Assembly: GCA_050084515.1 (NCBI GenBank)
Contig: CM114272.1
Coordinates: 61,690,001-61,754,000, forward strand
Length of the DNA: 64,000 nt
Direction: 5' to 3'
Source of the DNA: Blasia pusilla
Taxonomy: Eukaryota; Marchantiophyta; Marchantiopsida; Blasiales
Shown: piece after piece, positions 49,501 through 61,740 of the stretch
Layout of the letters: the number at the start of each line of letters is the position of its first letter
Numbering within the stretch: the first letter of the stretch is position 1
Program-made: the position numbers and the translations under genes
Notes under the pieces: generated by a model
What the model saw: only the letters and a program-made list of their open reading frames with translations
Databases searched by the model: none
Told to the model about the DNA's origin: nothing

Positions 49501-52500
49501 CACCGATCCCAGGGTAAGACATTCCCTTCCTTCTGCGATGTCTTCTCATGAAGAACCATGGCTGCTATGCAACTACAATGCACATTTTTTCACTCCCAAA
49601 ACATTGCAACATCAACCAACTTGATAGCTCACATCTGAGGTGAAGTTATGGGGCAACAATCCACAGCTTCCTTGTATAGTTTCTTCACTTGAATTAGAAT
49701 ACAAAAAATGTTTCATGGGCTGTAATCAAGACCTGGAAATTATATCTCAGGCTTTGGATATTACGAAAGCTGCAAGAAAAATTCACGCTAGACCTGTCCA
49801 TAACCACCATTTTTAACCTTTGTTCAAAGTAAAGAAAGGCATGGAACTCCAACCTGTGAAAATTCCAATACATGTAGAACCTTTCGTTGCAGATTCTCTG
49901 CTTCTTGTAGTTCACCCCTGCGTGTTAAAATCTGCATAAAAAATCATGAAAGAGATTCATCTTTAAGATAAGAAAAAGAACTGATGCATTAAAAGCGATG
50001 GAAAAAAGTAAGACACAAGGGGAAACTCAGAATTGAATACAAATAAGTGATCCGTGACTGTGATGGAAAGTCAACCTGTGAGAAACCTGTGAAGAACCAT
50101 TCCTTCTTGCAACTACCCTATTCACTCTCTTACATCAGACGAATTGGGAGATCAGAGAATTCAGCACATATTCTAACTGGTTTAGGAAGAGTTGAAGTGA
50201 GCTTCACTATCACTATCAACCTCAACAAGACGACCCATGCGCCTGATGGCTATTTGGGAATGTCCTACTCCTCCATCCTGCAAAAGTTAAACAACAAAAA
50301 CAGAATTCTGAATATAGCTACACCCGTTGATGATAATATCTATGAAATTCACTAGATAAAACAAATGACCTGTATGGCTGATGGTAGCTCTAGTAAGTGC
50401 AATTCATCAATATTTTGCATCCACACATTGTAAATCCAACAAGCCCGAGTTATCTTATTCCAGAACTTCAAATATTCTGAAACCTTGAACTTCCTATATC
50501 TAACCAGATGAAACCTCTCACCTAAGAGCTATCTTGAAATACAAGGGGAAAAATCCAATAGAATTTCACATGTAACAGCAAGCTTCAGAAAATGTATGAC
50601 AGGAATATTTGGCAGGCAAGCATTTTCTCTAAATTTGGAAACAAAATAGCTATCCCAAAGAGGGACAAGTCTTCTTGTACCATACCACCTACTTTTCCAC
50701 CAATGATACTGCTTTGAGGCTTTCGACAAAGCCTATTCATGCATAAATTATACCATACCTCCAGTATGCGTATTGAATCACGAATAAGTTCCTCTGCATC
50801 CTTATAATTTCCCTGCAGTCTTAGCACCTGCCAAAAAGTACAAAACTCTGAATGACATTTCAGCTGTTGACAAATGCACTGAAACATAATTCCTAATGCA
50901 GGAATAAGATAAGATAGAGGAAGTATTTAAATTAATTGAAGTTCCAACAACCAGTTGTCTTGTGATACTTTATAATAAAACCAACATTTTGTAGATGTAC
51001 TGAATAAGGCAGTTCAGAAAAAGGACTACGAGCTCATACTATTGAAGGGAGAACCTGGATGCAACCACCACTACAACTAAACAGAAACCAAGCATACCTC
51101 ACCGAGATGGAACAACGTGTTCGCATATTCAGGGTGATTTTGGCCGAGCTTTCTCTCCTTTATCTGTTTTTTTAATACCAACCAAAACAGAAACTTCTTA
51201 TTAGGACTCCTGTGTAGTAATGCATTCAACCTTTCACAGTACTCACCGAAGCATTCAAAGAACAGAAAGCAACATGGCAAAATTAGGTCACAGGAACTTA
51301 ATGATTAAGAATCCAGAGACTAAAATATGACTGGGAAGAAGTATGGAACAGAATGAGCATGGATACTTTAGAACAAAACAGTAGCTCTTCAGGGGAGATT
51401 GGGCAACAAGCAACAACCCATATTGGTTCAGAAGATCCATGAACAACATGATTGTCAAGAACCTTGAGTACTTTTACAAACCTCTTGACATCTGTAGACT
51501 TAATGGCTGTCTAAAATGACAAGGCATTGCTAAAGGGGTACCATGAAACTGTGTATAATGAAGCTTGGGATAGTACCTTGAGCGAGCGCTGGGGTGCCAC
51601 ATACACAGAATGCAAACCACCAAGCCAACAACCAAATCAATTAGCAATGTGTTTACTGATTAGAACCAATCTCAAACCCACTTCCAACTAAACATGTGGA
51701 TGTCTCAGAATGTGTAAGAGTTGCAAATTTTTGTGTCACATGGTTGCCACACATGAACCCAAGCACCTACGAGCCTTCAATGACACACCCTAAAAGCCCT
51801 CTAAGTTATTGAACCAGATCAATCACTAAAGCAAAAGCATCATTTTACAAAGTGATCAGCTTCCATCAAAAAAGTTGGCAGCAAACTCTTTTACTACTCA
51901 CTGCACATAAATGGCATGCACAAGATGGACATAGTTTCTACCTCATAGCATTGGCGAGCCAGGTCAAATTTCCGCTGCACAAGATATGTTCCTGCAAGAT
52001 TATGGAGTGCAAATCCGACACTGTTCCACACCGACCCCTACTTTCCAATGTTAGATTTGAGAGTAACAGCCTCACAATCGATCAGAGCAGCTCCCTTCAT
52101 AATTTGAGGAAAAAGTTAACACAAACTACCCTCCAAATTCCATAGAAAAACTAGTAGAGATAAGCTATTAATACGTGTTATATTAACTAGACCAATGGCT
52201 TAAATGTGGTGCTCCTACATGTTGAAATTTGTTGATATCTAGTTTAGTCATGGCCTAACAGTAGTTAGTCGGATATTCAGTTAAGTGGATACTAACTTAG
52301 TTAGCCAGAGACAACTTAGAACTCTTATATCTTTCTGGGTAATCTCAAACTAGGGCTTGCTGCCATCATGGGTATGGATCTGCTCAAGAAGATTAAGGGT
52401 CATAAATGCTCACCCTCATAAGGGTGAGATTACGAATCAAGTGATGTACGACACATTACGATAATTTACGACCTTATTGTCTCTGCATAAAGTCAGAAGT

Positions 52501-55500
52501 TGATTATACAATATGCACAGCTTTTGGTGAGAACTCCTTACGCTTTTGGTGTGTCGTACGTCACTTGCCCTGTTGCAAAGTGATCTGAGAGAAGGCAGAA
52601 GAGATTGTGACTAAGTTTTGTGTTCGCTAGAGCCTCACTGGGAGGCAGGGCGTTTTGTCTAAACAGCTGATGGAGATTGTTTGTGCTCAACGATGTGAAC
52701 CATGTGTGATCTTGGAGGTGGTGACATCTGAGGATTTGTGTTGTGAGTGCAAGGTGTTGCTATGTAGAATCCTCCTTAGAAGCTGATAAATAACAAGGAG
52801 AGTCACATTATGGTAAGGCTCTGATTTGATAAGTGAGTAAGAAACCGATTTGCTGATTGGTACATGCTAGAATCATGGAGATTAATTGATGCTAGTTCTG
52901 ACTTTGTACAAGGAGATACTGGTCAATCTTTCTCACAGGTTATGGGCCAAGATCTACTTTGGCACTGCAGGGATGATCACAAGAGTGACAACACAAGTGA
53001 TCACTGGCATCACTCTGGTAATCATAGACTCTTTGTGCTCATACTCTTTCCAGAAACTATTCTCATTGAAAGTCATTGGATATATCATTTTAGAATACCA
53101 AGATTCCTCTACAAAGAAGATCTCACAAGCCCACTTACTACAATAGCAACCACTCAAGTTAGATTATACCATAAAGTCTTACACAACTTGTACCACCATA
53201 CTACCTAGTATTCACAAACACACTTAGTGCAAAAACGATCACTCAAATCAATAATGGTAGACATCTCAATAGCAACCACTCCAATTAGTGTTCATTATAT
53301 AGTATAGCAACTTATTGTGTTACCACAATACATAATAATTTATTGTTATCATATATTCACTTCAAAAATTTTGTGAATTATTATAGGCGACAAGTCCTAA
53401 AACACAAAACTTCATCTTTTTGATTGTGTACAACTTCTTGAGGGTGCCTTGCGAATTTACATTTTCTCACACTTTTTCATACACAACTCTCTGAGCTTGA
53501 GGAGCTAATAAAGCAACACTATGTGTGCTTTGCTTACCTGAGTGGAATGTTCTTATGACCTTAGCAATACAATATGTTAAAGCATTAAGAGTGCTTCCCA
53601 TGACACATTGAGGACTTTGCGGACTGGAGGGTTCAATAAGTCTTGTGATTCAAGGTGTCTAGTATTACTAATCTGAATGATTGCTATTCACATATCTACT
53701 ACTTCGAATCTGAGTGGTTACTATTGCACTAAATATGTTTGTGAATACTAGGTAGTATCGCGATTTAAGTCGTCTAGTACTAGTATTCCTCTACAATTTG
53801 ATTTGAGTGGTTGTAATTGCATTAAGTATGCTTGTGAAAGCAAGCTTGTAGAGAAATTCTGATATTCTAACAGTGTTGCTAGACACCTTGCATCACAAGA
53901 CTTAACAAACCTGAATTTGTAAGCAAAAGCACACTTAGTGCTCTAGAACATTGTTCTATTGGATTCAAAAGAACGCTCCACTCAAGTCTACAAAGCACAC
54001 TCAGTGCTATTCAATCAACTCCTCAAGCTCACAAAATTATGTACGGAAAAAGATGGGAGAGAATGTAAACTCACAAGACATTCATAAGGGGTTGTATAAA
54101 CCCAAAACATACAGATCAAAGCTTTCGGGTTAAAATCTGCCACCCATGATAATTCACAAAATTAATGAAATAAATCTATCATAACAACAAATTACTATTT
54201 ATAATGATAAAACACTAAGTTACTATTCATAGTAGTAAACTCCAAATTACTCTGTTTCTACAACATACTAATAAAGACAAGGTGTGTTTCTTGAATAAAG
54301 TTCTTTACAAGCACTTTATCAAAGTGTTGTAGGGATCATTGTCGTTAGTTATGGTCTGTACAAAAGCAGATTTAGCATACCCACTTGGTGCCTAGCAAGA
54401 TATACCAACAAACCTACAACATAAATGGTTAAAGATAGTACTCAAATATTTGCGTGGCATAATGAGAAAGTACTTGGAATTCGGACATCAAAACGACGGA
54501 TGAATCTTGAATCGGATGCAAGTTGGGGAGATGATAATGATGAAAAAAGATTAACAAGTGCATATGTCTTCTTGTTTAGTGGAGGGGTGATCCGCTAGTA
54601 GAACAAGAAACAAAGGACTCTTGCACTCTCTACAATTGAGGCAAGATACATGGCACTTTCTCTCATGCTCAGGAGGTGATCTGGTTGAGGTGCTCATTGA
54701 ATGAGAAATGATCACATGACCCGTACAATCCTACAAGTTGACACTGAAGGAAGTATTGCATTGAAAAAAAATCCTATCCATCATCATAGAACAAAACACA
54801 TTGACAGTAGACATCACTTTGTAAGAGAAGTGGTATGAAAAGAAATTTATTTGGTCAACTATCTAACAAAGAATATGGCAACTAATGTCTTGACCAAACC
54901 TCTATCGTAGGACAAACATGGAAAGTGTAAATATATGATGAGGATCACTCTATATTCTCATTGAGTGGGAATGTTGAAATTTGTTAATATCTAGTTTAGT
55001 CATGGCCTAAACGTGGTTAGTCAGATACTAACTTGGTTAACCGGAGACAACTAAAACCTCTTATATCTTTCTAGGGTAATCTCAAATTAGGGCTTGCCGC
55101 CATCATGGATATGGATGTGACCAAAAAGATCTTAAGGGTCAGAAATGCTCACCCCTATATCTTCTTAGAGTCAAAAGTTAATTGTACAGTATGCACAGCT
55201 TCTGCTGAGGACTCCTAAGGCTATTCGTGTTTAGTACATCACTTGCCCTCCTGCAAAGTGATCTGAGAGAAGGAAGAGGAGATTGAAACTAACTTTTGTG
55301 TTTGCTAGAGCCTCATTGGAACGCAGGTGCTTTTGTCTAGACAACTGATGGAGATTGTTTGTGCCCAATGATGTGAGCCATGTATGATATTGGAGTTGGT
55401 GACATCTGATGATCTCTATAGTGAGTGCAAGGTGTGACAATGTAGAATCTTCCTTAGAATCTGATAGATAACAAGGAGAGTCAGATCATGATAAGACTCT

Positions 55501-57609
55501 GATTTGACAAGTGAGTTAAAAAACTGCTGATTTGTTGATTGTGTACATGCTGCAATCATAGATGGATCACTTGATGCTAGTTTTGATCTTGTACAAGGAG
55601 ATACTTCTGCTGGTCAATTTTTCTCACATTCAAGATGTGAGAGTGGCATGCATAGCAGCACCACATTCCATCACAGATATTGTGCTTTGGTTTGTCTCTT
55701 TCACCCAACATTGACCAATGGAATCTGCAAACTTGAACAACCGGAAAGACTAGTCCAGACTGACCTTTCATGATCGGGGCTGAATGCTTCTTCCAGCCTC
55801 TGAACAGCTTCCAGAAATAAAGGCTCTGATTTCACGTACTCCCTTTTCATCCTATAAAGCTCCGCCTGCAAAGACAAGGAGCTTAAGAAAATCTCAACAC
55901 TTCGTAGCTCATTTTTTTAACTCTGAGCTGTATTGAAAAGGAATTTGACAGTTGAGATCACGTACAAGGGACTCTTCAACCTCAGAATGTCCCTATGGAT
56001 CTGTAAGATTCTTCAGGTGACCAGTACCGTTGCAATGCCGCAAAGAAGAATCTCAAAACAATTATTCTCCTTTCAATGAAAACACTTTCTGACAGATACT
56101 CGCAAAGGCTTTACAATGGGATAAAGAATGGGACTCTACAATTTAAAGAGGATCTCAATCGCAATGGATACAAGAAAAAGCATACCAGATTGTTGCAGCT
56201 GGATGCCACATGGGGATCCTTCTCTCCAAATCCTTGCTTGGCTTCCTCCAGTGCTTGTAGAAAGTATTTTTCTGCTTCATCAAGCCGTCCCTGCAGGAGT
56301 TTTTCAGACAAGGGAAGGTCTCCATGTACTGAGCACAAGAAAACAGACAGGGAAAGAATGAAGTTGTCTATTCAAGAGAGAAGTCCCAGTCTAGTTCCAC
56401 TCGTCACAGTCTCTAGGTGTTCAGCAAGATCCGTAACCACCTTTGAAAAAAGGTCTCTGCCCATATCTGTGAAGATCCTCCACTTCGCCGTGTGAGAGTT
56501 GGAAGCTGCCTCGCCGGGCTGTGACTCCCGCAAACTTTCATCCGCAAGGTGGAGCACGGGCGCATCATTCAAGATAGAAGATTCAGGATGTGGCGATGCC
56601 CCGCTGCTGAACTTTTCTTCAGCTTCTACCAGTCTAGTACCCGATGTAAGCACCAGCATTGCTTTACCACCCACAGAGTGAAAAGAACCCATCATCAAAG
56701 CAGTAAGATGATGCGTCACAGAACTACACATGAACTCCGATTGCACAACAACTTCCAGTCGCATCAAATTGTCTAGTCGCATCGAATTGTCCAGTCGCAT
56801 CAAACTGGAAATCTGGTAAGGTCGAGAGAGTACCCGGAATCCCTAGGAGGAAACCATTTTTCTGCTTACGCCCATGATCTGTGCTGCTCTTGAACAAGCT
56901 CAAATCCTCTGCAGCTCTGTTCCACTGACCTTCAAAACCCACTGCACTGAAGCGTTTAAAATTCCAGGGCTGTACTCATGCTCATTACAGAAGAAAAAGA
57001 ATTTCGCAAAGTCAACTTTCAAACATTCTGCTGAAGTGTATAGATCGAATTGGAACGGTTTAGATCAAAAGCATTCCCATTCGACCTGCTCGGAAAATTT
57101 TAGGAAAAAAAGATTTCACAAAGTTAAATTTCAAACATTGTTTCCAATTCGAAAAACTTGGCAGCTTTTACAGTTAGTTTGTACAATCTATACACTTAAG
57201 TAGAACATCGTGATCACATCAGGATGTGTCACTTCACTTCAGGTGGTACAGACGATCGCCAGTCTCCAAATTCACTCACTCGTTCAAGCAGAAAATACAA
57301 TGTTGATGAGCAAATCTTCTCCATTTTTACCCCCATTACTTTGACTGAGTTTCCTGTTAAGATTCAAAGTTCCCTTCTGACGCCTATTTGTTGGACTTTG
57401 ATGGCATCCTTTCGCACATCTCATCTCAGCAAAAGAAACTCCTAACTTTCCTCACTCTTCAAATTTTGAGACAACAAACCTAAGAACGGAAGTAGTAATT
57501 GCTGAGCCGCTGCCGAATCCGGACCTTTAGCAATGCGGTCAAGATTTCTAGACGAAACACGCCCTGCAGTAGCCGCCAAGCGCCCGAATACTTGCTGCCA
57601 TGCCCCCAT
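46547..57609 (-). CDS. TPR-repeat protein, plant kinesin-light-chain/nephrocystin-3-like
   Basis: Seventeen exons can be read on the minus strand: 57609-57480, about 56804-56441, 56290-56186, 55865-55765, 52020-51942, 51588-51577, 51163-51098, 50827-50759, 50277-50221, 49931-49854, 49110-49013, 48701-48656, 47904-47765, 47534-47456, 47156-47091, 46953-46888, 46705-46547. From exon 3 on, all junctions are GT-AG and phases agree, giving 406 residues; the total is about 570. The start is ATG at 57609 (MGAWQQVFGRLAATAGR, basic and possibly an organelle-targeting region). Exon 2 has a hydrophobic stretch then SNSHTAKWRIFTDMGRDLF. Tandem TPR motifs follow (GRLDEAEKYFLQALEEA, AELYRMKREYVKSEPLF, HNLAGTYLVQRKFDLARQ, GNYKDAEELI, GELQEAENLQ, GNLKEAEELL). 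The family is thought to act as a protein-interaction scaffold; substrates are not deducible. Least sure: the exon 1/2 junction and the start of exon 2. Most similar by recollection to a plant TPR family of about the same length. Confidence 0.88.
47978..48595 (+). mobile_element. solo LTR of copia family B in a TPR-gene intron
   Basis: It begins TGTTGAAAAATATTAAAATA and matches both LTRs of the element at 52220-55628 along its length (for example TGGTGAGAACTCCT, AGAGCCTCACTGG, GTGGCTATGTAGAATCCTCC). No internal retroelement sequence is attached. It lies in the intron between exons 48701-48656 and 47904-47765, antisense to the gene. No target duplication was found. Confidence 0.85.
51577..51588 (-). 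other. 12-nt microexon of the TPR gene
   Basis: The minus strand reads ACCCCAG, then CGCTCGCTCAAG, then GTACTA. The four codons give RSLK. They join ...ARQCYE (exon ending 51942) to IKERKLGQNHPEY (exon starting 51163), completing a TPR helix in frame. Without it the expected R-A/S-L-K segment of the repeat is missing. Confidence 0.85.
52220..55628 (+). mobile_element. copia family B element, two LTRs, in a TPR-gene intron
   Basis: The 5' LTR 52220-52937 and 3' LTR 54972-55628 are similar, both starting TGTTGAAATTTGTT and ending TTTCTCACA. A polypurine-type TTGAGTGGGAA precedes the 3' LTR. Internally, about 54340-54900 carries copia RNase H remnants (KWLKIVLKYLRGIMRKYLEF, STIEARYMALS, HHRTKHID, ATNVLTKPL) with stops. 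Gag, integrase and most of RT are gone, and a foldback sequence occupies 53130-54255. It sits in the 3.7-kb intron between exons 55865-55765 and 52020-51942, antisense to the gene. Confidence 0.85.
53130..54255. repeat. large imperfect foldback inside copia family B
   Basis: About 53270-53560 is the reverse complement, with divergence, of about 53930-54255 (shared TTCACAAAAT, AGCTCCTCAAGCTCA/ACTCCTCAAGCTCA, CAAAGCACAC). About 53140-53270 is likewise inverted relative to 53690-53860 (GTTTGTGAATACTAGGTAGT). Two sets of arms suggest a long-TIR element or two nested inversions. Confidence 0.7.
56750..56812 (-). repeat. 18-bp direct repeats at the start of TPR exon 2
   Basis: GATGCGACTGGACAATTC and two variants follow each other, coding for MRLDNS-MRLDNL-MRLE if translated. 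They lie at the putative exon start, which makes the exact acceptor uncertain. Confidence 0.7.
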
Positions 57610-57933
57610 GGTTCCCACAGCTAATCCTACATCTGCGCATCAATCAATACAAAACACCATCATCTAAAGCGGCAAGCAATTCAAAACTCGATGATGAACC
57701 GAAAGCTGATTGTCTCTCACATTCAGCAGTTGAAAATTCTCCACAGTCCGACAGACTCACGCATAAGATCACTGCCAAATCAGTAGCAGTCGGGGCTGAT
57801 AAATGTGTCATCCTCCACTGCCGCAATTTCATCCCTCCACGGAAGCGGCACCAAACGACTCAAGCGCAGGAACACAAATAAAGACATTTGAAAATCGCCC
57901 ATAGGACCGCAAATTACATTGGATCCATCCAAA
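57610..57933. promoter_or_regulatory. 5' flank of the TPR gene
   Basis: The 324 bases between the TPR start codon and the Helitron 3' end must hold the leader and at least part of the promoter. No clear TATA box was seen. The Helitron therefore lies within promoter range of the gene. Confidence 0.4.
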
Positions 57934-60900
57934 CTAGTAAGTGCCCGTTTTTGTTAGCGTGTACCAGTGAAACCCGTGCGCCAAAAAATTTATTGGCAAA
58001 AGAAACCATTTTAGTAAGCTCGAAATCAAAATTAAGTTGCAAAAAGACTCATCGTGTTTGAATACATAATTTTCAACGTAAGTTCCAACTTTGTTTGTTG
58101 AGTGTGTAGTAACCATCACATGATAAAGCAACATATAATTGCCCCTGAAAAATACAAAATCAACCAAATAAATGTCATCTCTCTAATGTTTGACCTTGAG
58201 ACTTATTAATCGTCATTGCAAAGGCACAACGAATAAGAAATTGAAATCTTCGTAAATCAAAAGGTAACCCTAAGTCGGATGCAATCAACAAAATCCTTGG
58301 AATAAACACTCAAACTCCAATATTTTTTCCAATCATAATTATACCGTCGATAACATGTTGACCAAATCCAACAATCACCAAGCGAGTCCTGTTTGCTTGT
58401 CCCTTTGCTCCATTCATATTCCGTAATAGCATAATTGGAGCTCCAATCTTCAACGTTAAGCAATGTGCTGGCAGTCCCAATGACAAACATATATTCAAAA
58501 ATTCTGTTGGATATACCGAGGTTATTCCATCCTCAATTACCAAATCGTACTTAAAAAAGTGTGCTCCTAGAAATAGAAACAATCCTTAGGATCGAAAGAA
58601 TAACTTATAACATTATAAATAAAGTGTGTATTCATTTCATATAAATATATGATATTCACAAAATATTATAATTACCTCTCCTGGAAAATGCGACATAATT
58701 TCGACATTGATAATATCCACTGTACTATTCTTTGTTGTAAAAATAGATGTGCCCCTCAAGAAGTCAATATCACTCCACTTTTCAATATCACCTCCATACA
58801 TAATGTCAATCAAATCATTAAGTCTGTGGTTCTGAACAATCATCCCATCATGAATTCTTATAAAATCATCTCCAAGCTCAAAATGCAATGGTATCCGACC
58901 CTCGCCAACCTTCAATAACTAGTTAGCGAATCCATCTTGCTCATGTCGTGCTTCTCCTAACAAAACTTGAAAAATAAAATAATCAGTACATCTTGAAAAA
59001 AAATACATAAGATAGGAAGTGCAACAACGTAAGGTTCAATATTTGTTACCTTGCAAATAATTCACTCTCATATTAGTAGAGAGTTTCATTATTCGCACAT
59101 GAGACCAAATAAGAGATCTCCTAAGGATTGTACGTACTACAGTTGGCCGATCATCATTACATACTACCCGAAGAAGTTGTCGGAAGTCACCACCAAATAT
59201 AAATATCTTGCCCCCAAAAGGAAGATCTCGTAACACAGGATCCACCAAACCCATGATATCTTGGAAAGTATGATTAACACCTCAAAAGCATGATGATGCT
59301 TCATAGGAGCTTCATCCCATACGATGATCTTTGCATTTTGTATAAGGCGTGCAAGGTCACTATTAACTGATAAGCTAGAAAACATACGAGAAACGGAACA
59401 GTAAGAAATATTTATTCATAATACATATAAATAAAAAATATAAGCCCAACTTTAATAAAAAGGCAAAGTAATAACAAAATATTTAACATAAACTTACTTG
59501 CAAGTAGATAATTTATGTATTTGAATTGGAATCTTGAATCGAGAAAAAGGAGTACGGCCTCCATCGAGTAACAAAGCAGCAATAATATGAGATGCAACTG
59601 CAAGAGCTATATAACCTTTGCTTTGCACGCTAGCAAGAAGAAGATTGTATAGAAATATTTTTCCCGTTCCACCAAGACCATCAATGAAGAATAACTTTGC
59701 CTAATAATATCCAAATTAGCCATAATATATAGATTCAAAAGAATGAAAACTTAGAAATAAATCTTCAAATAACACAACATATATAAAATGCACTTACATA
59801 AGGTGACGCGTCATTTATCACATCCTCTAAGAGAAGATGGAAAACATCCCATATAGCTCTTTGTCCATCATTCAATAAAATCTCCCCTCGTTCAACACGA
59901 TTAGCAAGCATTTCACGATCATAGCAGAGCTCTTATTCCTCTAAGCACGAGATTGATAAATTCCGAGTAAAAAAGTCAGTTGAGGCATGTCCGAGAAATC
60001 AACCATACTCTTACCATGATCTTGAAGATGGTAATGGATCTCTAATAATTCAAGATTAATAGTTTGCAGGTCCAAAGGTAGATCAGGAATTCCAATTCTA
60101 TGCATCAAATTGCAAGAAAATTTTTAAAAATAAGAAAGTCTTAAAAATAGGAACATAAAAAATCAACATAAATTTTATATAAACAATAAAAATTGAATAA
60201 TATATAGAGAGTAAGAATATTACCTCACGCCTTTGATGTAAGAGATCTTCTCTTAATGGAATTAAATAACGTTCCCACAGTATACTAGGTACAGAAGGCG
60301 TGTTGAATAGAAGAATAATAGCAAAAAGAAAACGCAATGAATAACCTTAACGAATTTCAACCGCCTCTTCAAAGCATGAAAAAACCTCCATGTCGTCTTC
60401 TAACAATCCCATCTGAATAGCCGCTTCCTTAAAAGTAGAATAAACAACACCATCAAACGTCCTCAAATCCTCATATGATTGAGCTCCTCTCATATGATGA
60501 AGAAGTAATCGTAGCCAATGACGCTCCCCTTCACATATATACTTGTACATAAAATTAAATTATTAAATACATATAAACACATAAAAGAGATATATATATA
60601 TATATAAATTTTCTAGGTAAGAAATAAACACATAATAGAAAGTTCACATGGGTTAGTCATATATAAACGTCCAATGGGGTGTCCACATCCTTTTCTTCCA
60701 CGTTTACGTCGAACCCATCTCTTCTTATTCTAAGAGTAATGAGAAGGAAATTCCAAATCAAGGAGTTGACGAGCCGTAGGATCATATATATTAGCTGCAA
60801 ACCATTGAGTAAGAGTGGTCTCCTTATTCCGCTCTAGAATATTACCCAAAGAATCTCGATCATGAAAATATACCATCTGGCTATCAGGAAGATAAACAAT

Positions 60901-61345
60901 CAATTGTATAATACTTGATTGCTCGGCGTGAAGGCTAAACTTGAAGATTCTCCAACAAGCTTCTAAAGAAGATACATACCTTAAAAATCAAAACAGGAAA
61001 TCTAGTCAGAGTCCAACCTTTCAATATTCTAAAATAAATATAAAATAACTTAAAGAAAAGAGAAAGACAAGTATCTTGCATCAAGATATAAGGAAGTTTC
61101 ATCAATAATATCTTTCGTATTAGTACTTTTTGCCAAAGTATACGATATGGAATATGATCCCTTATATACATACTTATAGAAGTACTTCACAGCCAATATG
61201 CTATTCGTAATTTCCAAATTGATATGACAATCAAATAGCCAGTGTATGGAATAATGATGCAATACATCAATTCAATTTTTTTTTATAACATATGAAACAT
61301 TTTCTTGTCAAGTGTCTAGAAGGCACTCTCCCCAAATAATATAGA
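57934..61345 (-). mobile_element. Helitron with both ends, partial Rep and Pif1-type helicase (3.4 kb)
   Basis: The 5' end at 61345 is TCTATATTATTTGGGGAGAG; the 3' end at 57934 is ACGGGCACTTACTAG. The outer bases are A and T. Coding on the minus strand, with introns or gaps: Rep C-terminal part at 61262-60350 (ITNSILAVKYFYKYVYKG, then EACWRIFKFSLHAEQSS, then MRGAQSYEDLRTFDGVVY). Helicase: Walker A FIDGLGGTGKIFLYN (about 59690-59645, with Ile after the motif Lys where Thr is usual), WDEAPM (about 59315), GGDFRQLL (about 59185), HFPGE (about 58680), [15 protein letters not shown] (about 58225). Stops and frame changes (for example near 59940) suggest inactivity. The catalytic HUH half of Rep is missing because the 5' terminus is joined directly to mid-Rep. 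Confidence 0.88.
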
Positions 61346-61479
61346 TTGTGCATCACCAGAATGCCCTAGAAAAAAAAAAATTTTTCTTGTTGCCCCATTA
61401 TGCAATTTATTTATTGTAGTTATCCTATCCTTTTAATCTAATATGAGGAAAGAAAATATTTCTCATAATACTACGGACA

Positions 61480-61740
61480 GCAATAAAGAAATTTTGTGTG
61501 TGGTATAGTTAATCCTTTCACTCCCTTGCATGGCATGAGTTGTGTAGTAATCTATATTATTATTGGAGAGTGTCTTCTTGATTTGCAAACACCTTTCTAC
61601 TAGACATGTAGCAACCGGGTAGCAAGAAAATATTTTTCACTCTACGGGCAGCAAGAAAAAAAATTATGGGCAACAAGATTTGTCCCTACATTCCCGTGAA
61701 TGGTACAAGTTGCACTCTAGTAATCTCTAGGAGAGTGCCC
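61480..61740 (+). mobile_element. head-to-tail small Helitron array
   Basis: A complete 170-bp unit runs 61551-61720 (TCTATATTATTATTGGAGAG ... ACTCTAG, flanked by A and T). It is preceded by a degraded 3' end (CCCTTGCATGGCATGAG ... TGTAG, to about 61548) and followed by a degraded 5' start (TCTCTAGGAGAGTGCCC, about 61723). The array points away from the Helitron at 57934-61345, 5' ends facing. Confidence 0.75.

Noticed and set aside
49694-57881. Many 60-140-residue frames across the TPR gene region
   Set aside because: They are read-through of single exons into introns, or opposite-strand shadows of exons of the TPR gene.
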